From Gimesia chilikensis (GTDB lineage Bacteria; Planctomycetota; Planctomycetia; Planctomycetales; Planctomycetaceae), in contig NZ_CP036266.1 of NCBI RefSeq assembly GCF_007744075.1, forward strand, positions 3,023,748 through 3,087,747: a stretch of DNA of 64,000 bases, written 5' to 3'. The position numbers and the translations under genes are program-made. Of this stretch, positions 34,601 through 41,599 are shown in pieces. Each line of letters begins with the position of its first letter. Position 1 is the first letter of the stretch. A model generated the notes under the pieces. That model did no database searches. It saw only the letters and a program-made list of their open reading frames with translations, and was not told the origin of the DNA.

Positions 34601-36071
34601 TGGTTCGATCGAGATCGGAAAGGATGGGGATTTTGCCATCTTTAATGGACATCCTTTGAATGCGTATTCCCGTTGTGAAATGACCATCATTGAAGGCGAA
34701 GTTTACTTTGATCGTTTGAAGCAACCAACGGCGATGTCTGAAGCCGCGGAAAAGCGGTCGGCCCATTCCCGCACCGTAATTGTGGAGCAGGAAGATCTGC
34801 CACTGAAACTACCAGCCTCCAATGTGAATGAATTCGCCATCACAGGAGCAACTCTGCATCCAATTGATCGCGATGCGATTCCCGGTGGGATATTGATGGT
34901 TCGAAACCAGAAGATTGAATATGTTGGCCCAGCAAAACCACTTCCCAAGGGGCTTCCGCAAGTCGATGCGCAGGGACTGCACGTCTATCCCGGGATGATC
35001 GATACTGGAACGACCCTGGGGTTGACTGAGATCGATAAGGTTAAAGAGACCCGGGATTATTCCGAAAGTGGTGACTTACAGCCTGATCTGCGAACGGGAG
35101 TCGCCATCAATCCGGATTCCGAGCTGTTTCCCGTTGCCCGTGCGGGGGGGATTACAACTGTGCTGGTCTGCCCGCAGTCCGGTCTGATCGCCGGACAGTC
35201 ATCTATCGTTCAGACAGCCGGCTGGACCGCTCCCGAGATGGTCATGCAACTGGAAGCGGGGCTACAGATTAATTGGTCGATCAAAAAAGATAGACAGGAG
35301 GAACTCAAAGAGTTTTTCAAGCAGGCACGCCTGTACCATAAACTGAAATCACAAACCAAAGCCGATGAAGTACGGCGTCCTGTAACAGATCCACGGTATG
35401 AGGCCTTGATGCCTTATCTTGATGGTAAAAAGCCAGTGTTGATAGAGGCCAATTCGCGAGAGGCGATTGCCGGAGCACTGCTTTTTGCAGAAGAACAGAA
35501 ACTCAAGATGATAATTGCAGGCGGCGCTGATGCCTGGAAATTGACGAAAGAACTCAAAGAGAGAAAAGTACCAGTCATTGTTGGGCCGGTCATGCATCGG
35601 CCTGAAGAAAGCTATGATCCATTCGATGCACCTTACACAAATCCGGCTCGCCTTTATGATGCTGGAGTGCCATTCTGCATTCGTTCTAACAGTGCCTGGA
35701 ACTCGCGGAATACTCCCTTTGAAGCTGCTATGGCGGTTGCTTACGGTCTGCCTGAAGAGGCTGCGATTCGTTCTGTCACTCTGTCTGCGGCTGAGATTCT
35801 CGGTGTCGAAGAACAGGTTGGTTCCCTGACGAAAGGGAAACTGGCCAATCTGATTATCACTGATGGCTCGCCATTACAGCAGACGTCACACATTAAAGCT
35901 GTCTGTGTGGGAGGCCAAATTATGCCACCGGAAAGCAAGCAGACCCGATTGTACAAGCGATATCGTCAACGTCTGCAGGAATTTCAGAAGTCTTCCGGAG
36001 ACAAAGCGGTTCCCCTGCCCCTCGAAACTCAAAAAACAGATGCGTTGAAAAAGCCTGCTAACACGAAGTAA
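31620..36071 (+). CDS. Exported triple amidohydrolase-like protein, only middle domain with metal motif
   Basis: About 1483 aa from the ATG at 31620, which gives the leader MQHFKYFKRLLFICLLGAVI...QA. Three amidohydrolase (imidazolonepropionase-like) units follow at about residues 25-460, 650-1045 and 1070-1440; each starts with a beta-sandwich strand set and the PGxID turn and ends with an ILG..Q..G.L..GK.A.L motif. Only the second has the metal-binding HxH (DTHSH, His709 and His711) and later HSHCY and KSDD. In the first the matching positions are Ala95 and Ala97 (IDAAS), in the third Gly1130 and Thr1132 (IDTGTT). A charged linker and a small beta domain (about 475-590) separate units 1 and 2. 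Probably one catalytic and two degenerate domains; substrate unknown, peptide-like or cyclic amides are possible. Confidence 0.88.
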   Translation: MQHFKYFKRLLFICLLGAVIPVQAQVQRQPGFQPQVFALTNATVTTRPGTTIKNATVLVRDGLIEAVGTDLTVPGDAEVVDCQGMHVYPGFIDAASAELLDKDIKHPKPEERKVDFGRYALAATRPDNRNYLSPEFLANRAITSRKNNFSDYQKAGFTAVHVLPLGKIASGQGTLISTSELPVREATLLETTLGSFRLYAPHGDVYPTTLMGAVAHLRQSFLDTRHYEQHWDIYRDKEAFVKRPPTDVTYVALLETLHGKQIPVFAADSRDQILRALDFCQEVKIKPVILGAAEAHLCLDRLKKDSQGVICKLDFADKPKIKEESKSEKLTTEFSEPQRVQQEKIRLWQQRIQGLTQLAESGIPVAFTSEKLKQHISDVVPQLRVAVKAGFSADEALRSLTVDAAKILGIDQRLGTIEKGKLAHLVVMSHPWEEDDSKVRYLFVDGLKLDFTEKEKEKKQEPTKTPTEKKEQPVKVDLAGDWGVEIESAQGKVIGELKLAQDRSELRGSFSSEKGNGKVTAGKIEKDRLTITVAIGAGEHSIELQFNGTLGAEKQPQKLSGKLKSAFGTETSWSAVRKTPQGDSAPENPIQLSLEGMGDDELDFSPTESEVLVAEKPKHTSSEGADISRHQFQTELESDRISRHPSTGGNLLLKNGTVITVTGKTFSKASVLVKNGKVAAIGTDLKVPGGTTEIDVTGMYVMPGIIDTHSHIMITEGINESSQSIVPEVRVRDVVNTADPSEYRALAGGVTTARLFHGSANVIGGQDAVVKLKHGKTAREHVLHDAPQGVKFALGENVKFRTSRFPNTRMGVEATLQRAFLEAVDYRRQWQQYERAKKADPDIKLVPPRRDLRLEALADIVNHEKFIHSHCYRADEILMLLRVASNLGVRVWSLQHVLEGYKIAPEILAHGASCSTFSDWWAYKIEAFDAVPHNAALLNEAGINTVIKSDDWELIRHLYLEAAKTVRYGNLSFGDALQTITINPARELGLDQQIGSIEIGKDGDFAIFNGHPLNAYSRCEMTIIEGEVYFDRLKQPTAMSEAAEKRSAHSRTVIVEQEDLPLKLPASNVNEFAITGATLHPIDRDAIPGGILMVRNQKIEYVGPAKPLPKGLPQVDAQGLHVYPGMIDTGTTLGLTEIDKVKETRDYSESGDLQPDLRTGVAINPDSELFPVARAGGITTVLVCPQSGLIAGQSSIVQTAGWTAPEMVMQLEAGLQINWSIKKDRQEELKEFFKQARLYHKLKSQTKADEVRRPVTDPRYEALMPYLDGKKPVLIEANSREAIAGALLFAEEQKLKMIIAGGADAWKLTKELKERKVPVIVGPVMHRPEESYDPFDAPYTNPARLYDAGVPFCIRSNSAWNSRNTPFEAAMAVAYGLPEEAAIRSVTLSAAEILGVEEQVGSLTKGKLANLIITDGSPLQQTSHIKAVCVGGQIMPPESKQTRLYKRYRQRLQEFQKSSGDKAVPLPLETQKTDALKKPANTK

Positions 36072-36078
36072 GCGGGGC

Positions 36079-37020
36079 TTATCGCAGGATGCTGCCGCCC
36101 ACGTCTTCAATTTTAAGTACATGCATTGTGCGGCTGTAACGGTCTGGATTCTTTTTGAATTCTTCACGTGATTCCAGATCGACAAACAGGTACAGGTTGC
36201 GGTCATAATAGGCACCGTATTTGGTATCACCTGGAATGGCCCGATCCTGTTTGTTCAAGATCACTGGGTCGCAACCCAGTAACTGCGGTGCATATCGCCC
36301 CGGATCGACTTTGAAGATTTCCAGTTCAGTACGACTTGCCAGATGATAAGTGATTCCCTGGTAAGGCCAGCTGAATTCTTCCTGCCCCTTCTTCCATTCC
36401 CGATCTCTGGTCAAAGCGACCGGGCTGTAACCTTCCAGCCCTACGCGATCTGGAGTGGAAGCAACATAGGATTTCTGAGTATTTGCAGGTTCCGGCTCTT
36501 CTTCTGCCTGCTGCTCCATTTCCTGACGCTTGCGTTCCATCAGCTCCTGTTTGCTTTTCTGAGCCAGATATACCCGTCGATCTTTTTCATAGCGGGAGGC
36601 ACCACGGCCCAGGAAACTGAGATAGACGTTTTGATTCTGAAATCCGTCCGTACGAGTGATAATCGTCCCCGTGGGAGTCAGTAGAATGTCACTGGGTAAG
36701 GAACGGACGTTGAATCGATCGACGAGATGACGGTTCTGATCGCTATCAATTTTGACACCGATCACTCGTTGACCGAACAGATTCTTAACGGCAGCGGTTC
36801 GCAATACCGTTTGTTCCATCTGATGGCAGGGACCACACCATGAAGCATGAAAATGCAGCAGGATAGGCAGGTCTTTAGTCTGGGCCTGTTTCTGGGCAGC
36901 GTCAAAATCATGTAACCATTCACCAGCAGAGGACTGGCTGATGGAGATCACGAATAGCGAGAACGTGACTGTTAAGATTGATAAACTTTGACGGTTTGGT
37001 TTGACGATGGTAAATCGCAT
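36079..37020 (-). CDS. Exported thioredoxin-like protein with C-terminal YHS-like domain
   Basis: Protein of 313 aa. Signal peptide at about residues 1-32, then a thioredoxin fold with the redox pair Cys62-Gly-Pro-Cys65 (HASWCGPCHQME) and a cis-Pro region RSLPSDILLTPTG. A Glu/Gln/Lys-rich linker (about 155-180) leads to a YHS-like metal-binding domain at about 195-255 (GYSPVALTRDREW, FSWPYQGITYHLAS, ELEIFKVDPGRYAPQLLGCDPV). The YHS domain often sits on copper-handling proteins, so a role in periplasmic thiol or metal maturation is plausible but inferred. It is convergent with the amidohydrolase gene, only 7 bp apart. Confidence 0.85.
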   Translation of the reverse strand: MRFTIVKPNRQSLSILTVTFSLFVISISQSSAGEWLHDFDAAQKQAQTKDLPILLHFHASWCGPCHQMEQTVLRTAAVKNLFGQRVIGVKIDSDQNRHLVDRFNVRSLPSDILLTPTGTIITRTDGFQNQNVYLSFLGRGASRYEKDRRVYLAQKSKQELMERKRQEMEQQAEEEPEPANTQKSYVASTPDRVGLEGYSPVALTRDREWKKGQEEFSWPYQGITYHLASRTELEIFKVDPGRYAPQLLGCDPVILNKQDRAIPGDTKYGAYYDRNLYLFVDLESREEFKKNPDRYSRTMHVLKIEDVGGSILR

Positions 37021-37285
37021 TTAAGAGCCCCTACAAGACTTCCCGTATTCCTGTGCCTTCAGTGCGCGCAGAGAAGCGGATATCAGGTTCGATTGAGTTC
37101 TGATAACTTCATTTTTATCGGTTGATTGAGGGGTGGTTGTTCTGAAGTATTACGCAGTTCTTGAATCAGGAGGGAAGGAACTGCGAAAAACGGGGGATCA
37201 TGACGGATAAGTTCAACCAGGCACGGTCATACTTCAACCAGTTTGACTAACCGGAACGATAACAAAGCGCAGGAAGAAAGACGCT

Positions 37286-37870
37286 TTACTCAGAGAGACA
37301 GGGCTGAACAAAGGAGAGAAAGTTTTCCAGCAGCTGTAACCCACACTCTGTGAGGATTGATTCCGGGTGGAATTGAACTCCAAAGAGCGACGCGGTCTGA
37401 TGCTCAATCGCCATTGGTATTCCCTCACTGGTCCGCGCTGTGATTATCAGTTCAGCTGGTAAAGTAGTTTCATCAATGATCAGTGAGTGGTAGCGTGTGG
37501 CTGGAAACGGATCAGGTAAACCAGCTAAAAGTCGGGAACTCTGATGGTGTATCAGCGATGTCTGACCATGAATCGGTTCAGGTGCCCGGATGATCTTTCC
37601 TCCGAGACTCGCGGCGATAGACTGATGTCCCAGACAGACTCCCAGGATTGGAACCTGATTAATAAAGTGCCTTACCAGGTCCTGGCAGAGACCAGCTTCC
37701 TGAGGAGTACAGGGACCGGGCGAGAGAACAATCGCTGCCGGCGCCAGCTGAATGACTTCCACAATCGTAATCTGATCATTACGTACGACGTGAGTCTGCT
37801 GCCCGAGTTCTTCAATGTACCGGGCCAGATTAAACACAAAACTGTCGTAGTTATCGATAATCAGAATCAT
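37286..37870 (-). CDS. pabA: Glutamine amidotransferase subunit, PabA/TrpG
   Basis: Class I glutamine amidotransferase of 194 aa. The nucleophile Cys lies in GVCLGHQSIAASLGG and the catalytic His-Glu in GVQFHPESILT; MILIIDNYDSFVFNLARY is the family N-terminus. It supplies ammonia to the chorismate-binding partner encoded 22 bp upstream. Anthranilate synthase use (TrpG) cannot be excluded because many bacteria share one subunit; the adjacent pterin genes favour p-aminobenzoate synthesis. Confidence 0.92.
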   Translation of the reverse strand: MILIIDNYDSFVFNLARYIEELGQQTHVVRNDQITIVEVIQLAPAAIVLSPGPCTPQEAGLCQDLVRHFINQVPILGVCLGHQSIAASLGGKIIRAPEPIHGQTSLIHHQSSRLLAGLPDPFPATRYHSLIIDETTLPAELIITARTSEGIPMAIEHQTASLFGVQFHPESILTECGLQLLENFLSFVQPCLSE

Positions 37871-37892
37871 TTGTCTCTTCTCAAGAGAACGA

Positions 37893-39401
37893 TCAGGGTT
37901 TCAGAGCGGCGAGCATACCAGCTGCTTTGTGCAACGTTTCCTCATACTCCAGTCGTGGTTGGCTCTGAGCTACGATGCCTCCCCCGACAGGAAATTGAAT
38001 CCAGCCTTTTCTGATTGTAAAGGACCTGATCAGAATATTGCTGTCAAATTCACCATTAAGTCCTGCATAGAAGAGCGAGCCACAATAAGGGCCACGGACC
38101 GTAGGTTCCAGTTCGGCGATTATTTCCATGGCACGAACTTTGGGAGCTCCGCTGATTGAACCTCCTGGAAATGAGGCTGCCAGCAGATCCCAGACACTAT
38201 GCTCTGGTTTAAGCTTTCCACGTACTTCGGAAACGAGATGTTGGACCGTTTCGTATGTCTCCACTTCACACAATTGGGGGACACGAATGGTACCCGGCTG
38301 ACAAACACGTGACAGGTCATTCCGTAGCAGGTCGACGATCATGACGTTTTCCGCCTGATCCTTTTTACTTTCCCGCAGTTCATCACGAGTGAGTAAATCG
38401 GCTTCGGGGACTGTCTTACGCCTGCGGGTTCCCTTGATGGGGCGGGTCTCAACTTCGTTGTCCGATAGTTGCAGGAAGCGTTCCGGGGAGGCGCTGAGTA
38501 CCGTCCAGTCATCCCAGGCAAAGTAGCCAGCAAAGGGAGCCGCATTACGTGATCGTAAATTGAGGTAGAGGTCTGCGGCTGGCATCGTAGCCGGACTGAG
38601 TAATCGCTGTGAGAAATTCGCCTGAAAAATATCACCTGCGTAGATATATTCAATGATTCGCTCAATACGACGCAGAAACTCGTCTTTGCTGAAATTGCTG
38701 AAGATACCTGGAAATCCAACAACCTCGTGGCAGGCAGCGAGATCCTTTTGTTCCAACCGCGTTCCCTGATTCGGTTGAGGAGACACAGGCTTGTGTTGCT
38801 GAAGTACAACCGCATCAATTCGTCGTTTGATTTCACGGAGTCGCCGGGCAGCCTGATCGGTACATTGTGAGTCCAGGGTGTCATCAAATCCGTGGACGAT
38901 CAGCCAGGCACGATGTTGTTGATGATCCCAGGCGATGACCCAGTCATAAAAGCCGACAGCGAGATCAGGTAGCCCGAATTCATCATTGATTGCCCGGGGA
39001 AACTGTTCCCAACTGCGTCCAAGTTCATAAGAAAGCAGTCCTGCAAAGCCTCCCTGGAATGGGGGAAGTTCTGAAATCGCTGGTCTCCACAAATCTCTAT
39101 GAAGTCTTCTGATCGTCTCGAAGGGATCAGTTCCCAAGCGGGCCTGTTGAATTTGAAAACGTTTCAAAGGGTTGCACATCAGGTAGGAGTAGCGGCCCAG
39201 AGATCCGGCATCACGGGCGCTGTCCAGGACGAGGAGCCCCTTTTCGCTAGTAAATTCCTGAAGCAGAGATTCGAGGTCCGGACAGGGGGTGAGCTCTTCG
39301 ACGAGCGGGAGCTGGCTCGTATCACTGGTCCCCTGCACTGGGGAGCAATGTGAGAGATCCTGAGAGACATTACCGGACATAACTGAACAATTTCGTACCA
39401 A
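37893..39401 (-). CDS. pabB: Aminodeoxychorismate synthase component I (PabB)
   Basis: Chorismate-binding enzyme of 502 aa that makes 4-amino-4-deoxychorismate. C-terminal signature elements are IFQANFSQRL, PFAGYFAWDDWTVLSASPERFL, RPIKGTRRR and SFPGGSISGAPKVRAMEII, followed by GPYCGSLFYAGLNGEFDSNILIRSF. PIKGT with Lys in that position is the pattern of PabB enzymes that use a lysine adduct, whereas TrpE has PIAGT, so PabB is favoured. A second start (Met8, 39380) is possible. No pabC-type lyase gene is adjacent. Operon with pabA; a 74-bp gap separates it from the next gene upstream. Confidence 0.92.
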   Translation of the reverse strand: MVRNCSVMSGNVSQDLSHCSPVQGTSDTSQLPLVEELTPCPDLESLLQEFTSEKGLLVLDSARDAGSLGRYSYLMCNPLKRFQIQQARLGTDPFETIRRLHRDLWRPAISELPPFQGGFAGLLSYELGRSWEQFPRAINDEFGLPDLAVGFYDWVIAWDHQQHRAWLIVHGFDDTLDSQCTDQAARRLREIKRRIDAVVLQQHKPVSPQPNQGTRLEQKDLAACHEVVGFPGIFSNFSKDEFLRRIERIIEYIYAGDIFQANFSQRLLSPATMPAADLYLNLRSRNAAPFAGYFAWDDWTVLSASPERFLQLSDNEVETRPIKGTRRRKTVPEADLLTRDELRESKKDQAENVMIVDLLRNDLSRVCQPGTIRVPQLCEVETYETVQHLVSEVRGKLKPEHSVWDLLAASFPGGSISGAPKVRAMEIIAELEPTVRGPYCGSLFYAGLNGEFDSNILIRSFTIRKGWIQFPVGGGIVAQSQPRLEYEETLHKAAGMLAALKP

Positions 39402-39475
39402 AACGCGAATAGAGCAGCTGTGAGAATCGTTGAAACCGACTTCAGTATATCAGGACCTGTTAAGTTAAGGAATCA

Positions 39476-40936
39476 TCAGCGGGGGCCGCATTGAGGTCCT
39501 TTTCTCTCTTCCTGCCTGCGTTCCTGAGCGCTGACTTCCTCCTGTGTCAAAAAGCCCCAGCTTAACGGTTGATCCTGCTGATATTGTTTTCCCAATGTAA
39601 GTGCGGTCACAGCTTTACACATCTCGTACCCTAGATAAAACGCATGAGAAGCATCCAATGATTTAGAGACGACTGCCTGGAACTGATCAAACAGTTCATA
39701 GGGATCTGTCCCCTTCCAGTACCCATCACGATTCATGACGTGAATTTCGTTCTCTTCGGCAAAAATGCGATAGTTGGGGTCACGTATCTGACTGGCCAGA
39801 TTCTGTAGTGCCTCGGCACCCAGTTGTTTCAGTTTGGGGGCCCGGAGCATCACCAGTTGATAGTGAATGTGCTTGGGTAGAGTTTTATTCTCAATCGCAT
39901 ATTTGACCAGTCGTCGGGCATGATCAAATTCTGTCACTGCGGTCCGTGCCCAGTTGATCACTTCCGTAGCCAGAACGCTCTTGATCCGTAATTCCTGACA
40001 GAGGGCAGCCAGGACAAGGTTCATACCTGCGGTGTCGACCTCGGTCAGTTCTGTCAGATTGCCAATCCCCATCATGATTTCAAAATCAGGGAACTCACGC
40101 CTTGCCCGGTAATATCTTTCCAGCGATGCACCGAAGCCGTACCCAATCGGCTCCAGAATGGGGTCGATACGAAATGGCGTGTTCGACTGCAGTAATTGAT
40201 CCACTATTCTATGGAGCGAATCGAAATCTTCGGGGAGATCGGGAATTGCCACCACCTCTGTTCCCAGCCTGGAAACCCAGTCGAGATTTGAATAGTTACA
40301 ACTCAAAATCAGTTCGGCTCCATTGTTAACTGCGGCTTCGACTTCTGCCTGATCGAAACTGTCAATGGAGACCCGGTGGCCAGCCTCGACCAAAAGTCGC
40401 ACGACTTCTCCCGCTCTGCTCCAGCTTTCTCCCGGAATACAGCCGACATCGATCAGGTCGGCACCGCTGTTCCGATAAAGGTCTGCCTGTCGCAGAATTT
40501 CCTCGTCTGAAAGCAGAGGAGCATGGTTGATCTCTGCCAGAATTTCGATATCAAATCCTGAGAGATCCCGGGGAGGACGATTCGCCTGACCGAAAAACTC
40601 GGGGAGATCGAAGTGGTCTTTGGGACCTCGTTCAAACCGGACACCAAAATGATCGGTCAGTTCCTGCAGGTCTCCTTTACACATGCCGGGGAGCATAACC
40701 CAATCGATAGATTCTGGAACCTGCAGACGGCGTCTGATCAGTGGAACGTGCAATAAGGCAGCGACCTGCACATTCAAAACGGCGACTTCATACTCAAATC
40801 CCACCTGGGGAGCGAGTTTCTCCAGAACTTCCCGTAGCGAAAATTCGGCCAGTCTACCGGTAACAAACAGAATCCGTTCCGGATGCCCGATTGAGTCGTT
40901 TTTGTTCAAGCGTCCGTTTTCTCCTAGTGAACCCAC
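39476..40936 (-). CDS. Dihydropteroate synthase-like protein (pterin-binding, DUF6513 type)
   Basis: Protein of 486 aa made of an N-terminal segment (RILFVTGRLAEFSLREVLE, then a Rossmann-like region to about 130), a TIM-barrel pterin-binding domain at about 150-390 (ADLIDVGCIPGESW, HRVSIDSFDQAEVEAAVNNGAELILSCN, FRIDPILEPIGYGFG) and a C-terminal tail. This is the dihydropteroate synthase-related family seen in methanogens and in bacteria with tetrahydromethanopterin-linked C1 metabolism; it is longer than FolP (about 280). It overlaps the dehydratase gene by 13 bp, so the two are translated together. A step in methanopterin-type cofactor synthesis is the likely role (inference). The true start may be a few codons in (ERILFVTG). 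Confidence 0.8.
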   Translation of the reverse strand: MGSLGENGRLNKNDSIGHPERILFVTGRLAEFSLREVLEKLAPQVGFEYEVAVLNVQVAALLHVPLIRRRLQVPESIDWVMLPGMCKGDLQELTDHFGVRFERGPKDHFDLPEFFGQANRPPRDLSGFDIEILAEINHAPLLSDEEILRQADLYRNSGADLIDVGCIPGESWSRAGEVVRLLVEAGHRVSIDSFDQAEVEAAVNNGAELILSCNYSNLDWVSRLGTEVVAIPDLPEDFDSLHRIVDQLLQSNTPFRIDPILEPIGYGFGASLERYYRARREFPDFEIMMGIGNLTELTEVDTAGMNLVLAALCQELRIKSVLATEVINWARTAVTEFDHARRLVKYAIENKTLPKHIHYQLVMLRAPKLKQLGAEALQNLASQIRDPNYRIFAEENEIHVMNRDGYWKGTDPYELFDQFQAVVSKSLDASHAFYLGYEMCKAVTALTLGKQYQQDQPLSWGFLTQEEVSAQERRQEERKGPQCGPR

Positions 40937-41268
40937 TTTTTAGGGAAACCATCAAGTGCCGAATCCTCGTTTGGTTGCCAGAGAACAGTCTCTTCAATTT
41001 TTTGTGCGAGGCTGGTGTCCTTGGCTGTGATGGCACGAACTTTGTGCGTTTGCAGTTTAACGGTGACAGCAGCATAGCCAACGTTCAGGTCGGGATGGTG
41101 GTTTCCAGCCTCGGCCAGATAACCTATCGTATTCACCAGCATAAGGGTATGAGGCCAGCCGGGGGTTCCGAATTTGCGACGTAACCAGCCGTCGCGTAAT
41201 TCCCATGCAGAGTAAGTGTTCAGGAATTCCTGCATCTGCTCTTCGGTTAAAGCCTGATCTTCAGTCAT
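40924..41268 (-). CDS. phhB: Pterin-4a-carbinolamine dehydratase
   Basis: 114-aa enzyme of the PCD/DCoH family, which dehydrates 4a-hydroxytetrahydropterins. The signature E-x3-H-H-P-x5-Y-x9-H is present as EAGNHHPDLNVGY followed by KLQTHKVRAITAKD. Size is normal for the family (about 100). In bacteria without phenylalanine hydroxylase this gene often serves pterin cofactor pathways. It overlaps the dihydropteroate-synthase-like gene and is first in the pterin/pABA block; it is divergent from the PSD1 gene 331 bp away. Confidence 0.93.
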   Translation of the reverse strand: MTEDQALTEEQMQEFLNTYSAWELRDGWLRRKFGTPGWPHTLMLVNTIGYLAEAGNHHPDLNVGYAAVTVKLQTHKVRAITAKDTSLAQKIEETVLWQPNEDSALDGFPKKWVH

Positions 41269-41599
41269 CGTAGTACCTCTTTTCTGAGCTATGAGTTCAG
41301 GAAATTCTATGGGATCGACCTTTGATCCAGTCGATATTGACGATAGTCCTACTGTAATACATTCACGGGACTAATTAAACATGGCGCTACTGCCCATTTA
41401 CACAACAATGTTAAGAATACGCGTGAATTAGAATTGAACTAACTCTAAGATTCACAAGCCTTAAACGCAAAAAAGAGACTACACTTTGCGTTTCTGGCAG
41501 TGTAAAATACATGTAGCGGGGCTTGCCATGCTCACCATCTGTGGCGGTCCCTTCCCTCCTGATTGTTCCCACCGCGTTTTGCTGAGAAAGAGCTTAGAA
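41269..41599. other. Divergent promoter region with a 9-bp inverted repeat
   Basis: 331 bp between the dehydratase gene (reverse) and the PSD1 gene (forward). No protein gene: the in-frame extension of the PSD1 frame back to 41486 lacks leader character. It contains AAACGCAAA at 41463-41471 and its exact complement TTTGCGTTT at 41485-41493, separated by 13 nt, which could be an operator or a hairpin in the PSD1 leader. Confidence 0.45.
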
